A stretch of 64,000 nt of DNA from Plutella xylostella (taxonomy: Eukaryota > Arthropoda > Insecta > Lepidoptera > Plutellidae): positions 6,889,501-6,953,500 of the forward strand of contig NC_064001.1 of the NCBI RefSeq assembly GCF_932276165.1, read 5' to 3'. The position numbers and the translations under genes are program-made. The number at the start of each line of letters is the position of its first letter. The first letter of the stretch is position 1. Below are positions 43,373 to 57,108 of this stretch, one piece after another. Below the pieces are notes generated by a model that was not told where the DNA came from, made no database searches, and saw only the letters and a program-made list of their open reading frames with translations.

Positions 43373-44760
43373 ATAACATGATCCAATATTAAATATTCAA
43401 AATGAAATGTAGGGTTGTAACTGTATGACTGATCCATTAACGCATACCAAAAAATACTGTATGGATTGGACACATGCAAAAAGATAAAATAATAATACAT
43501 ATATTATGATGACGTAACGAGGACGTGTTTTTGTAATAAGGAAGTTAGGTCTTTTGAAGGCTATGAAAAGCTCGCGGACAAAGACTAGTAAAATATGTGT
43601 AGAAACACCACAATATATGCGTTTGAGTGTCAACGGAATTCCGACTGTATTATTACTGTGGTAAGATGGCAAATAGCACGTAATTTGACGCGAGTCAATG
43701 TGATAAACAGACACGTTTCGCCTCTTCAATTCGATTCAACAATCATCGATATTTTGGCACGAGGAAGGTAACGAATATTGGGCGATAAATAAACTTTGCT
43801 TACTATATTTATATATTTATATTATTTATATTATTCTGAATGACATATCTGTCGATACATAGTACAATTATGTAAAAAATATCTAATTGTGTTCGAATAT
43901 CTTACCGTAGGGAGACAGAATAATTTAAAAACTTAACTTTCGTAAGAAAAACTTTTAATAGAACTAAGATTTTGTTAGCTAGGTATTCAAGTAATAAGTT
44001 ATGCGACTAACTAACTAGAAGACTGGGTTTTTAAGAATTCACAGCTGTGAATACTGTACCTACTGTGTAAGAAATATACCTTCATTAGCCATGGCCTAGA
44101 GATCGTTTGACCCGTACAAATAAAACGTGTTTTTGCGAGATTGCTGGTTTTGTGTAGTAATTGGCCGCACCCCCTTAAAAGGGCGTATCTACATTTATAA
44201 TTATGTTTATCAGTCTCTGGCCCAGTAAATCCCGGGTCTAGATACTTAAAAGGTTGGTTTCTTCTAGAGGCTTACAAATTCTATGTCGTGTTCTGACTAG
44301 GTATAGCATAAAATATTGTTTGTCATAGTCATACTTTTCGTCATAGACTAAAATTCAATAAACAATAAAACTATCCGAATATTTATGTACAAATATTAAT
44401 GAAAATTTACATGTATTTAAGTACTTCATATTCTTGTTACTATACTAATCCTAATTACTTATCTTAAGTATTAAATAAAAGCTTATTCAGGAGAGCTGCC
44501 AGCGTGTTAACGTTGTGACGTCATAACATCGAGCTTGAGGGATACTCTGTCACTACTAGCCGTTCTATAATGTTGCCATATAAATAGTAATAATTACATT
44601 ATTTTTTTAAGTTAAAAAATAAGCAAGGTTGCATAATAAGGTTGATAAAATAAGCTGCAGTGTTAATTAAGATGTTTTCAGTACCAAGTTTTATAATATT
44701 GTTTTCCTTGACATCCACAACTTTAAACCCCAAATATTTCATGTATATTCGATCGCCTTA
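43373..44760. other. Non-coding stretch
   Basis: Nothing supported; short frames only. Confidence 0.35.
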
Positions 44761-44880
44761 CTAAGCTTGGACTATTTTCCACCAAGCTGGTCCAATGCGG
44801 GTTGGTGGGTTCACAATTTAACATATATCTGGATGTGCTAAATCTAGATAGGTTTCCTTACGATGTTTTCCTTCACCATC
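44761..44880. repeat. Lepidoptera-type interspersed repeat fragment
   Basis: It contains GTCCAATGCGGGTTGGTGGG and GATGTTTTCCTTCACC, words seen again in part near 20440-20465 and, reversed, at 51715-51780. It looks like a LINE-derived fragment; family not certain. Confidence 0.45.
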
Positions 44881-44930
44881 AATAAAGTCATATTGTATTC
44901 TAAATTTAAAATGGGAATAACTCTCGAATC

Positions 44931-45088
44931 AGTGCAGCGATCTCAGGATTCGATACTATTTTCAATTCTATACAAACATATGGAAAAAAAACAAATGTCA
45001 TTTTAACGGTGACAGTTGACGATACTGTTCTTTTTCCATATGTTTGTGTAGATTCGAAAATAGTATCGAATCCTGTGATCGCTGTACT
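44931..45088. mobile_element. Fold-back MITE
   Basis: Two arms of about 63 bp (left starting CAGTGCAGCGATC, right reversed CAGTACAGCGATC) form a nearly perfect inverted repeat around a loop of about 30 bp. Target duplication unclear. Confidence 0.65.
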
Positions 45089-46616
45089 GTATACCACTGT
45101 GGATGGTCTGTAACGACACGCCGCCGGAGCCGCCGTCGCATCGCGCCGCTGCGCCGTCTAGCAAAATGGTTTTATCAAAGTTTCAAGTTCCCATACAACG
45201 AACACCGACTTGCGTACTTAGCGACATATCTTTACTTAATGTACAAGTCACTGCAGATATCTGGTGCTAAGTGCTACATAAAGTCCTTTTGAATGACGTT
45301 GTACGACGACGTTGGTGCTGCTGCAGATGATCCGTGATGTTTTAATGTTGTAAAGTTAATGTTTTAGAAAAAAAAAACTAAATACTTAATGTTATTTTGA
45401 TAAGTTACTAACTACATTTGTGAGTGACCACCGATCCTCATTCCTCATCTTACAGGTTTTTACCTAGTTTGAGTATCAGGGGACACAATATTGATGCACA
45501 GCTTACAGCCTAATCTATGCTTGTTAACTTTGATTCTTTACTTAAGTTTAAGTTTGGCTATGAAATAAATTATTATTATTATTATTTATTTGTTTGAATA
45601 GAAGAGTGACGCATAATTTTAATAAGAAATCCTAGCTCATTTCATAACTGAATTTCTACTTTGTAAACAAATATGACTAATACAAAACAGGTACAGTAAT
45701 AATTATTTCTTGAAGATTGCACTGATTTAAAGTAGAACCTTCATAAAATATGATTCTTCATCTAGTGCCTCGTGACAATAACTTCGAGACAGTGCCCTCA
45801 AAAGCAAGGGGCGTTTCTTTGCGTCACGTTTTTTCCTCGATGTCACAATTATTGTCAGTCAGCATTATCTCTGTTTGGCGCGCAACAATAGCGTCACGTA
45901 TGTTGCGCGACGTGATACGCCCTGTGGCGCTGGCAACACATTTATCATACTTTTAATCTTAATATTGCAGAAAAAAACTTCATATCATGTTCTTACTGAT
46001 CTTATATGAAAGAAAAACGTATAAAAATGTTCTGATGTATTTTTGGTCAATATTAGGCATATACACTTAGTTGAAACCAGATCGAACAATTCATATTCAT
46101 GATTCATCTCTCTTTAATCCACTTACAGATGTAAATACTTATTTTTTGCGCTTATAATATAGAACAGTAATCACAAGTATAATATCAAGACACCCGAGTC
46201 CGCGTTGTTCTATATTATCAAGTCATAACATTTCACCCCAGTGACACCGTTAGAGAGAAACACATTTACAACGCTAATGGAAGCCGGTAGTTCAGTCGTA
46301 ATAGAGAAAAACACCGGCTAAACAGTACCCACAGGAGCGAAATGACTAAAAGGCCAAAACTTGGTCTCTTCCACAGAATTTACATCGTAAGTGGCGTGCG
46401 CCACCCACCCTTGGGGAGTCCCGGGGCATCAAAGCCTGTTAAATGTGAAATAGAGTTTTTCCCCAGTGTTTTATGTAAAAGCCTACATGAAGTCACTTTG
46501 CAACGGAGAGGCGGAGGACTGGCCCAAATTGACACCGCTAGCGGGTGCCAATAAATGATGTATAGAGCTATATGTATATGGAAACGCATTAGTTTTTACT
46601 TCAAAATTATAATGTA
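45089..46616. other. Non-coding stretch with ATT microsatellite
   Basis: A (ATT)n run lies near 45570-45590. No gene signal. A GC-rich patch at 45115-45165 has no supported frame. Confidence 0.4.
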
Positions 46617-46815
46617 CTAGCTGTTCCCGCGAGCTTCGCTTCGCCTTAAAAAGTTTTCCCGTGGGAATTCCGGGATAACAAGCATTTTATGTTCTTTCTC
46701 ATGGTCTACACCATATGTATACCGAATTTCATTCAAATCCGTTCAGTAGTTTAGGCGTGAAAGAGTAACAGACAGACAGACACAGTTACTTTCGTATTTA
46801 TAATATTAGTTAGGA
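46617..46815 (-). mobile_element. Helitron-like repeat, full-length copy
   Basis: Minus-strand copy with TCCTAACT at 46815 and CTAG at 46620-46617, then T. Same family as 437-645. Confidence 0.65.
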
Positions 46816-47990
46816 TTAGGATAATATAAACAGCAGTGTGCACAGCTACGTGGATTCGACTTAAACATATCTCGTTGAACCCAACTACCTCAATCCACAT
46901 TTGAATAACCTCATGCTAAATGATAATATGGACGCATGGTCCCACAATCCACATAATATCATAATCCGGTCATGCTTCCCAAACAGCCCCCTGTAGTGCT
47001 TGCACCACACCTCCCGTAATTGGATAGCGCTCCCGTGGGCTGTGGCTAAAACCGGTTTTAATTGTAGGAACCCAGCCAAGATTTCCACCAAATCGGCCAA
47101 CGGTTGTAATTAAACTATGTACTAATTACACTTTACAACGATAAACTGTTTTTATTGCATATACTTGGCTCGTTCAAAGTCAACTTTTAGCGTTCTCTAA
47201 TGAGACAGAGAATGGCATCGAGTATGTTTAAATGGTCGAAGTTGGGAGCGTTATTCTTGAAGCGTTGTTTAGTGTTTCATTTATTTTAATCACTCATGCT
47301 TTGAAAGTAGGCGTTTTTGCCTGAAAAGTGAACGCGAAAAGTTGCTTTCTTGCATCTAAAATGCTAAAACTCGTACCATCGATATTGTAGGTATTTTAAA
47401 ATGTAAATACAGATGGAAATGTCAGTATACCTATTTTGAAGACAAAGTAAGGATACCCCGCAGATAGGTTGGCTTAGAAACTAAAGTTGGACAAGTTACA
47501 TAATTACATTGATATAAAATGTCAAAGATAACTCCTGGGAGCGCTCGCGTCACTCTTTAGAAATAGGTTAGCTTCTTGAGACAAAGCTGGTTCTTAGTGA
47601 AAGGCTTTCCTTTATCTGTTCTCTCGATTCAGTGATCATGTTCCTTCAGCGTATGGCTGTGCTACTGCCTTATGGGCTGTAAAATTTATGAAACTTGAAA
47701 GTGCGGTTTTATGATTTGCTTGTTTGGGATACCTATGCCGCAAGTCTGCAAAATTTTTAGATGTCATTTGGATTTGAATGTGAGGAAATATTATCATATT
47801 TGATAGTTATGTGGTAGGCAAGACTGTAAAACTTACTTATACTAGACGCATACCTACTTGTGAGGGTTTTCGACATGAAACAAAAAAGTTAAAGATTTAG
47901 TTAGATTTTCCTTTCTTGTCCTGTAACAAACTTTTAGCCCTTTCTCGACAATAATTCGTATAAAATTGGGATGCTCCCCCAAACACTATA
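46816..47990. other. Non-coding stretch
   Basis: No supported gene or repeat. Confidence 0.35.
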
Positions 47991-47992
47991 CA

Positions 47993-48211
47993 AGTACGGT
48001 GGCCTGCGTCTAAAAGTATACAGGCGGAGTTTTTAAAATAGCGATCCCTGATGATGAAGGGACCAGCTACATCTGTTATAAATCCGTGGACGTGTTGTGT
48101 GTGATATGTGTAGCAGTGGTGTTTATATGGATGTGCTTGAGCAGCATGTGAGCTTGAGATCGCTATTTTAAAAACTCCGCCTGTATACTTTTAGGCGCAG
48201 GCCACCGTACT
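47993..48211. mobile_element. MITE with long inverted arms
   Basis: About 53-bp arms starting AGTACGGTGGCCTGCGTCTA on the left match the reversed right end almost exactly. The loop is about 110 bp. Non-coding; target duplication not clear because the ends are self-complementary (GTAC). Confidence 0.7.
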
Positions 48212-48577
48212 TACACTTTATCTACCGCTATAACTTCAATAATAGTACGTAAGAATAATGAGGAAAATATACACAATAAATTTTATTGATTTACTAAACA
48301 GAAATTATTTTACCATCTATCCCTGATTGTTGGCTACTTTTGACCCCGCAAATTCCAACGTGCCGCTCCTAAAAGGCTATGCAAAGCTCGCATAGAAAAG
48401 CTGGTCTATTAATAATTTCAAAGGCTCCACATAAACCGATATAGCTATGCACTGGCACATGTTTATCGCGATACAGCGTGAGACATCGCAGACGTGATCG
48501 ACTCGAGTCGCACCACACAAGGAATCCGGTCCCGAGCGGGCGAGCCAAAACCACCGGCACTCAAACTGTGTGCCAAT

Positions 48578-48735
48578 GACGATTATTGTTGACTCTAGTT
48601 GATACGTAGGTAATTCTATATATTTTTTATGATATCTTGTTAAAAGCTCCTGTCGGTAAAGTTAGAAACTAAAAAAACGCATACAAGATCCAGTGAACCG
48701 TAAAATTACTATCGACTAGAGTTGACAATATTCGT
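48578..48735. mobile_element. Weak fold-back repeat
   Basis: Imperfect inverted arms of about 35 bp around TTGACTCTAGTTGATA / TCAACTCTAGTCGATA. Probably an old MITE. Confidence 0.35.
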
Positions 48736-50965
48736 GATTCGTACACTGAGTGTCTGTAAGTACAATTGAAGGGGTTTTCAACATAATTTTAAGAATTGGT
48801 ATTTTGCTGGACTATGGTTTATTTTATATCAAAATTCAAACAACGCTTCGCATTCGGATCTTTCCTGAAAACACCTAACTTGAGAACTGAAAAATGGCAT
48901 GACAATTACGAATGCTATACCTATAACGTGAATAGATGAGTGTTATTTCAAATAAATGGCTTTAGCTGTTTGTATAGCCTTCTATTATTATTTTTATCAT
49001 CAGGCCGCACAGATTGGGAGCCAGTGATAAGCGTATGGCTTCGAGTGTTCAGGCGAGACAATCAGAATTCTGCATTATTCATGAAATGTACAAGTGCCAC
49101 TATGGATGCCCCGGGCTAACACACAACTTATGCGATCGGACGAATGTCCACTTTTACTCCAGAACGTTCTAAAGGGTTTTAGGTCGTTCCTTCTATATCT
49201 GTAAAGATTTTTCGTTCACGTTTAGCGAGATTGGATGGATTCCATGTTTTTGAATAAACAAAATATCGCTCTATCTGCATTGGAAAGTGTATTCGATTAT
49301 TTAAAATGCATGCAGACGTGTTTATATGCATCTATCGGGAATCGTGATCGATCATTTCAGCTCTGCAATTTAACGTATCTACATATTTATACGTAGTCTT
49401 AAATTAGTGTGTGTATTTTCGCAAAAAATAAACCGCTATCTTTTTTACAACACGTAGGTGCCTATCTCAGTAACACGTCACCTCTCAATCATTAAAGTCC
49501 TCCGACACTGTAGGTATTGAACCTTTCAATCCACCAGTTTATTTTCATGAGCTGTTTTAAAGACTGCTTTCTTCGTGCCTTTAAAACCGTAGGGAGCAGC
49601 GTTTTTGCAAAACCGAATTCAATTTATGCAGCATCTAATAGAAACGTCAGTATAAATCTCTGGCGACCACGGACGCTGGACACGGATATTCTATAAAACA
49701 CATTATATTATAAACTTTATCCGGCGAGCTGAATTTCGTGGCGTAAAATAGAAATTTTATTATTATTTATGCCTTGTTCAAAACTATGGTCGACTGTATT
49801 TTACTTTGCAAGTTATGTTGGATTAAATCGAATTGGATAAATAGATATTTTTCCAATAAAATGAATGTTTCAGTCAGATTTAAAAAGGAGTGAGATGTAA
49901 ATTGTAGACACATTCGCTGCCAGCCAAATCAAATTTAGCCTTTATGCACGTGCAGTCGTAACATAAAAAAATGAACCGCGATTATGTGAAAGGTTTTTCA
50001 CAATAAGGACTTACAAACTATCCGCAAGGATGCGTTACATAAATGAGTGATATTTCAACAATGTTCAGGTTAAGAGGTGTGCCTGAAAGCGTTCCCGTGT
50101 TACAAAGTTAACCCGTCAGTACCAAGCGGGAACTTCGCGAAACTCCAAGAAGGGGTCGTTTAGGCCCGATCGTGACATCTTTCCAGGGTTAATATTTAAA
50201 CAGTTCAGATAGTTCAAACTAAGATTCGGGTCAGAATAAGTTAGAAGGCATTTTGGAGTAGGATTAGAATAATGATTGATCTGTTTAAATTGTCTTCTTA
50301 GCTGTTTTGTTTGGACTTGGTCTGTAGCGTGATTGATTTTGGGTAAGTTTACCAAATCTTCTGGATTAAGGAAATAGATAGTGCTAAGTATATACGAAGT
50401 AATTGCAGATACATAATCAAAGCAATATTACTCATTCATAACATACCTATTATTATATTTTATATCTGATGAATGAATGTTGATGTGGTCATTACTACGT
50501 TTTAGTGGCATTTTTACCGCATTCCATACCGAGTTTTTCTTATAATTTCTAAACATAAATAAATGCTTCCCAAACTAAAACTCTAAGGTTCACCAACCGC
50601 CGAAGCTTAGTTCAGAAACTCGGAACCACACCTACACAACTGTGTACTTTTAATTAATTCGGTGGCATTAGTTTTGCTTTTCGGACGATTGCACAGTCGC
50701 ATTGGATGCGCGCCTAATGGGCCATACAGGGGACCAATTACGGAAACCTACACCATTGTGGCCGGACTATAACCGCTATAATGCTAATACGCAGCTTCAA
50801 GTTACTGTTTTAAGAATTACCGCTTATGGTTTGGTATTTGTTCGTCGAATAAGGAGTGCTGTAAAGGAGAACGGCAGTGGGCGTACCGCCTTTTTTTTGG
50901 AGCGTTTCAGAACCATGTTTTCACCATTTATTAATACAGTGTAGATAAGGTATTTTCAGTAATTA
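48736..50965. other. Non-coding stretch
   Basis: Short open frames only; none shows domain features. No repeat boundary seen. Confidence 0.35.
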
Positions 50966-52475
50966 CAATATTTTTAGAAGTCGGGGGAAAAGAAAAAATT
51001 ATAAATGAAGAATATTTAAATCTAAGGATAATGGAACGTAAAAACAAACCGATATAGAGTACGGAACGTAGCAACAGTGGTGCCAGACCTCGGAATATTA
51101 CCAGCAAATCCGAGCAAAAAAGTAATCGAATAGAAATATCGATACATTCTTAAATACAAAAGATATTTTATTTATCAATAAATTACATGTTCTGGTACTA
51201 TTTGTGCCAAAACTAGTACATTTGGTTTATAAAATATCATTATATTTAAGTCTTGAAGACTTTTATCCATAGTAAACCATTTTCTTTTTCTCTTTATTCG
51301 ATTCACTATTATCGATATTTTTTGAATATTTAAATCTAATAACACTGAATCTTGCTTGTCAATCTTGTCATAGTAGTATGATAGTAGTTGTTATTTCATT
51401 TTCCATTACCTAACCTAATTATTTAATATTTTGAATACCGCTGAAACTGCTGAAGATATAGAACAAATGTGACAAAGGGGAGAACCAGACCCGGTTCCTG
51501 TTCCACCTCCCCGGCAGGCTCCCGTCCCACTTCTTCATCAGGAACCTGCAGAAGCAGCAGAACAAGAACACGCAAAATCCTGACAATATTTTCTATGAAC
51601 CATAGGATGATAAATACCTAAGTCAAATATGAGAAGAGCAACTGCGTTCTGCAGTTCGAATCCCGGCGCTGACATGTACCAATGTGTTCTTTGAATTTAA
51701 TTAAAATGTATACCATCACACTTACAGTGAAGGAAACCTACATACCTATCTAGATTTAGCATATCTAGAGAGCCAGGTGCAGGTACTTACACCCCAATAG
51801 AGAATAGAATAGAGTAGGTAATAGGAACATAAAATTCCTAAAGTTGATTCCAGGCAAATTATGTTATGTAAATAAAACAATGATCTTTTAAACAGTATAT
51901 TTTATTTCATTACATTACTCGCCAAATGCATACCCATATAGTAGAACCTTTACATATACATAGCATTTCGAAATGGCATAGCAGATCCCTGTTGCGGAAT
52001 GGCAATTTAAAACTTCAGAAGTTGGATAAGTATAACATTATTCCATGATGAAAGTAGTAGCCTGATCTAGTCGATAATATTAATAAAATCATTATATTTA
52101 TTATGTACGTTGCACGTCCCGTATTTATTTAAACGTAAACATATAACTTGATATACCCAACATATTATTATCAAATTATTATTCACGTTGTTCGTCTTGT
52201 GTTGTTCAAGTGTTGACATGGTGTGTGTTGACGTTTAGTGGTTGACATGACACATTTTTTTATCATTTCTATTTTTCTGCTCTGGTTTGTCAATTTTTAT
52301 CATTATACTGAGATCCAACCTAGACATTTATGACGTAAATCACAGAGTACTTGGCATAAACATTACTTCACTTGACGTTCCATTCTTCCTGTATGAATGT
52401 TTACGTTCCATTGCGACTACATTTTAAAGATTCTTTTATTCCGTTTTTCTCTTTTCTCCCAGCTTCTAAAAATCT
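50966..52475. mobile_element. 1.5-kb TIR element, possibly hAT-type, decayed
   Basis: Inverted ends of about 70 bp, imperfect (TTTTTAGAAGTCGGGGGAAA left; TTTTTAGAAGCTGGGAGAAA right, reversed), both reaching a GGAACGTAAA word. An 8-bp direct repeat AGTAATTA at 50958-50965 and 52476-52483 fits a hAT target duplication. A short Pro-rich coding-like patch (51470-51580) lies inside. No transposase recognised. Confidence 0.5.
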
Positions 52476-52483
52476 AGTAATTA

Positions 52484-53683
52484 ATTGACTTGTGTACCTG
52501 TACAGTGTCCCTCTAATCATGGTACTTTCATTACGGAACCCGTCATTTCCATAGTGGTACAAAACGCCCTTAGAACCCTGCCTTTGTCCTTTGTAAGTTT
52601 GTTGTGTAATGAAATGTTTTTACATGGCGGTAATTTGTTAGTCTATCTATATATACTACTAAGGAGTAGATATTTTTTTTAAGAATTTCTACAAATACTT
52701 ACTTAATAATCATGAGTAGACGGTTTGTGTCGTCCGCCCTAAACACAGTCGCGGCGATATTCCCTGCGTGTCATTTATAGATCTGCTTCAATGCACTAAT
52801 TAAAATATAAATAAATATAACATAGAATCAAGTGAAAACAAGTCTTACAATTCCAATGGCGTTGAATAATGAGCGCAGCGGCATGTTCGCTGATGGTTGC
52901 ATCCGTCAACGTCGATGCTGATTAATGTATGGTCAGTCCCAAGAATCTGTCTCGCTCGAATAGCTCAAAACAAATGACTAATAGATGCGACGCCAAACGG
53001 AAATTCATTAAATTCTACAATCAGGCGTTTGAAATGTAGGCTGATGTAGGCGTGTTGTAGGTATAACATCCCTACTAGCTGAAGCAGAAATGTATCAGTT
53101 TAAAAAAAAAATAGAAACGTTATGTGTCAAACACTCGTTACCTATCCACTATACTACATTTAAACAAAAATATGAATTATTCCATTCAACATTATTTACT
53201 CTCGACTAATCTAAACTAAATACGCTGAAAGTGTGTCTAAATAAAACAAAACACATATCCCTAATAGCAAAACGCGCAACACCGACTTCATAACTAAACT
53301 TGCACAAACACACACAAGTGAGAAACTTTCACTGTACAATGGAAGCCGAATTGTGGCATTTCCCGTTTAAGCACACCGCTAGCTTTAATTATAAGATGGC
53401 ATAATATCATAATAATGTCCCGTGGGTATGTCGGGTTGCCGAATATTCCCGAAGTTTTCCGAAACAGGTAATAGAGGGGAGGTTAGCCGGTCGACTCAGA
53501 CCGCGGCTTAATTAATTTACTCACAATGTTCCGGCCGAGGCAAGGCTGAGTCCACAACTGTGCAGCGACTCTTAGCAATAATAATTACTTGTGCACGCTG
53601 GCGGGTGAGACGTGGCGGTTCGAACGCTGGGTCGTCAAGGATATTAGCAACAAAATTTGCAAGGAATGCCTGGATTATGCCAG
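52484..53683. other. Non-coding stretch
   Basis: Nothing supported. Confidence 0.35.
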
Positions 53684-53713
53684 GACTCACGAGCAATGAA
53701 AAAGATCCAGAGA
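53684..53713. repeat. Solitary end of a family A MITE
   Basis: GACTCACGAGCAATGAAAAA matches the TIR of the family A MITEs, but no partner end is found nearby; a truncated copy. Confidence 0.4.
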
Positions 53714-56700
53714 CATATGGAACGTCAATGGCAGGTGGTATTATTTCATTGATTCTGATTGTAGTTTAGAAAGAAAGAAACGGTTTACGGTGGATGGGGT
53801 CACCGGTGTTCGTAAATGATTGAGTTTTTCAAGTAAAAGTGACACTTGTGACTGAAAATACACGCTATTTTTGAGTATAGCTTGAAGAGTGATTACAAAA
53901 AAAATATGTATTTTAGGTTTGTTTGGAACAGAAAACCACTGGGTGGGAAGTGCACGAATATTTAATGCGTGAGAATGAGTAAAAAAACCGTATACCTAGA
54001 AACTCTTAGTTGTTCGCTTAAAACCCGCAAGTCTGACCATCCATTTTACAATATCCATGCGTATCGCGGCAGCTGCTTTAATTAGAATAGCACTTCACCA
54101 CTTGCTTGATTAGACTGAAGCTGGGAAATTATGCGAATTACAAATACTGTCGGACGTACACCTTCATCTTGGCATCTAATCCAATTATGAGGAATTTTCG
54201 CTACGGATTATACTCTTACTCGGAACAGCGAGGTTTGGGATGAAGGTTTGTTTCACTGGTTTAGTTTGTCGTCTTGGTGTCGGGAGCTTTTTATGTACTC
54301 TTTACATTATGAAATTGATGAAATAGGTGCGCAAAGTGCAAATGCAAAAAATACCTTGTTACAATGAATCAAGGTAATATTTCCATGGTGATAAAAATCT
54401 GAACTCCTTTCAAGCCTGTCTGTGTGAACGGACCCTAAGAGTGTCGGTGATACACATAGCCAGCCCAGGGCCTGTCACCGTCATGGCCAATCAGATCAGC
54501 GTCAGTCGACTGCACAGGGCACGACGGACATAGTGCTGCAAGAGTAGTATAGTAAACCGAAAGTGGGCGACTCAGGGCGACTTTTGTTCTAGGACTTTTG
54601 CGAGTTCTTTAACACCTTAAGAAACAGCTGATATGCCACTCGAGCTTTCGTGTACAGAAGACACCAAAGAATAAAGAATTTGAGTGTGAACTATGAGTAA
54701 AAACCATCATAAACTCTTACAGTATGGTGCATTACCATTGGAGAATTTAATATTTCACCAAAGTGAAGGTAGGCTGGATTACAGTACGAAATTCTCGGTA
54801 GGCGTATAACAGAGCTTTCAATTTCCTTCATTCCTTTGTTTGCATTCGTTCAAATGAATTGGCCGATTTATCAAGCCAATAGGTGCGTGAAGCTTGCGCG
54901 GGGGTGTAAAATGTTCATTTGGATATTGCCGCGAGCTTATTTTTGAGTGAAGTTTGAAAACATTTGTCAGTCGTCGTGTATTTCGAACGCATTTATATAA
55001 GCAGGGTTTGGTTGGGTTAGTCATTAACAAATTTTCGGTAGGGCGGTTTCTGAATGCCGTTACTTGATTCTAGGGTTTCACAGTTAAAACTGCGGGTCCG
55101 TAGTTAGATAAACATTTCACTGTATTTCAAAATACTTCCTTACTCATTGTAAACATACCTACTTACGTATATGTAAGCAATTCGCTTGTAAGCAAGTACA
55201 TTTGTAATACCTATTGTAAAGCAATTTTATGTCCTCTTTAAAATATATATGTATCGCTAAGGCGCTAAGGTGGCCGTTTTAGCTCCCTAAGGTTTCGAGA
55301 GTTCCATTTATAACCGCGGCAAGTAAGTGATAGCTCGAGAACTTTCTACGCACGTTTTTCATTAAATAGCGCAGACTCAGACAAAGATTTATGATAAAAT
55401 CAATTGAAAGTGTCCGTGAAACTAACAAAATAACTGAAGTTCTGTTTAAAGGCTTTGGATAAAATTATTAGATCATAGTGAAATGGAAAATACCTGTACC
55501 TATAGTATCGGTAGTGGCAATATCCCCGAAATTTTGGAATCGTCTACATCAGCCTCCCTTTTGTCGTAATTTTGCCTTTAGCAACACCCAGTAATATTAA
55601 CTTATACTTTATTAGTAACAAAGTCGATACACATTAGGTACATTAAATATATGTGACAGTAATCCAATTTCCAGATTATATCGCGTCAAATATTAGCTCT
55701 CATGGAATGGAACAGGCGTAGCGCTGGTTGTAAATATTGGCCATATTTTATATTAAAATTCCCCGACTTATAGGAAGACAAAAAAAATAAACTACTAAAT
55801 CTTTTACGGTTTTTAATTTTTATAAACGGTCAACTCGTCGTTAATCATGGTCTCAGCTTAAATGATAGTACCATGCCCAAAGGCTATTACTTACCCATTG
55901 GCACCGGAAATAAGCAGTTACAAATATCTTAATACGAGCATCTATTTAAAATTTTCGTCGACAAGTATTTCACCTGAAAATGCTCCGTGTCTAAACCAAT
56001 CCACGCGAAATAAACTCCCGATAGGTACCAACATCCATTTATCCTTTATTTGAGAGCTGCCGCAAAAGCTCTCAATTTAAGTATGAGATATTGTGTCGTG
56101 AATACAAAACACAAAATGGGACCGTTTTGCTTTCTGTATTATAAATCAGAGGATAATCTTTGAAGCCGAAAAGTATTTCATCGATTTGGTGGCGCTAGAG
56201 GTATACGTCAACGTTTAACAACATAATTATTGTTCAGAGAAAACACAGAAACATTTCTCTTTCTGGTTTTATATAATACCTACCTACGTAGTTTACACAA
56301 TATCACACAGCACGTTATCAAGTGACGTACTTAATTTCCGAAGAATTATTTTAAATTATAAAAAATTCTGTGTAGGACTTCCAAATATTTAAATGATTCA
56401 GCGGAGGTATCCAGAAATATAACTCCAAATACATGGTTTTGTGTTTTTCCCGTTTAGTACCACTTTTGGCCACGGAGCGTGTCTGTTGGTAGATGAGGAG
56501 TGCAAAAACTACGGGTCATGTCGAACGTGACTAATTCGCCAACATGAAAAGGCTTTTACTTAACAATTTCCAATATATTAGGCATGTATTGTTTCGTAAA
56601 AAAGAAACCTATACAAAAGTAAAGGTTTTATTATTCCCAAAGTTATATTCGAAGCATTTAAATGTACCGCCCGGTAGAGTTATTTTATGCCGTAAAATCT

Positions 56701-56744
56701 TTGTAATTTTTTCGCAGAAGCCGTCTTCTGCGAAATAACGTAAT
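53714..56744. other. Non-coding stretch with a family B MITE fragment
   Basis: 54545-54615 matches the internal part of the repeat at 60904-61000 (CTTTTGTTCTAGGACTTTT). Otherwise no coding or RNA signal. Confidence 0.4.
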
Positions 56745-57108
56745 AATATATATGTCGCAGGCATCTGGTTTGATCTACTGTTTGATTGAACCGCTAGCCC
56801 GTTCATTGGATGACGCTGCTTAGTTGTATGACTAGGCCAAACGTTGATTGTACAAGCGTCACAAAACGTCCAACTAGTTAGCTGACTTAAAATCAGTCAG
56901 GTGGTGAACAAATCAAATATGGCGTCTAACAGCTAACAGCTGACACAAAAAGCACCTATATTGTTAGTTTTTTGCAAATAAATTAGCTTTAAAGTGCGTT
57001 ATTTGTGTTAAAATAATGTGACAACATGAATTTACCTATTATTACGCCGCGGGCGGATAGTTTCAAAGATATAATTGTGGCGTAACTGGATAATTATAAA
57101 CAACAATA

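Noticed and set aside
44906..45292. Small proteins on both strands
   Set aside because: The frames fall in the fold-back MITE and its edge, with mirrored sequence on the two strands.
51424..51590. Pro-rich gene fragment
   Set aside because: An open patch of about 50 codons with a stop before it and no recognisable family; not enough to call a gene.
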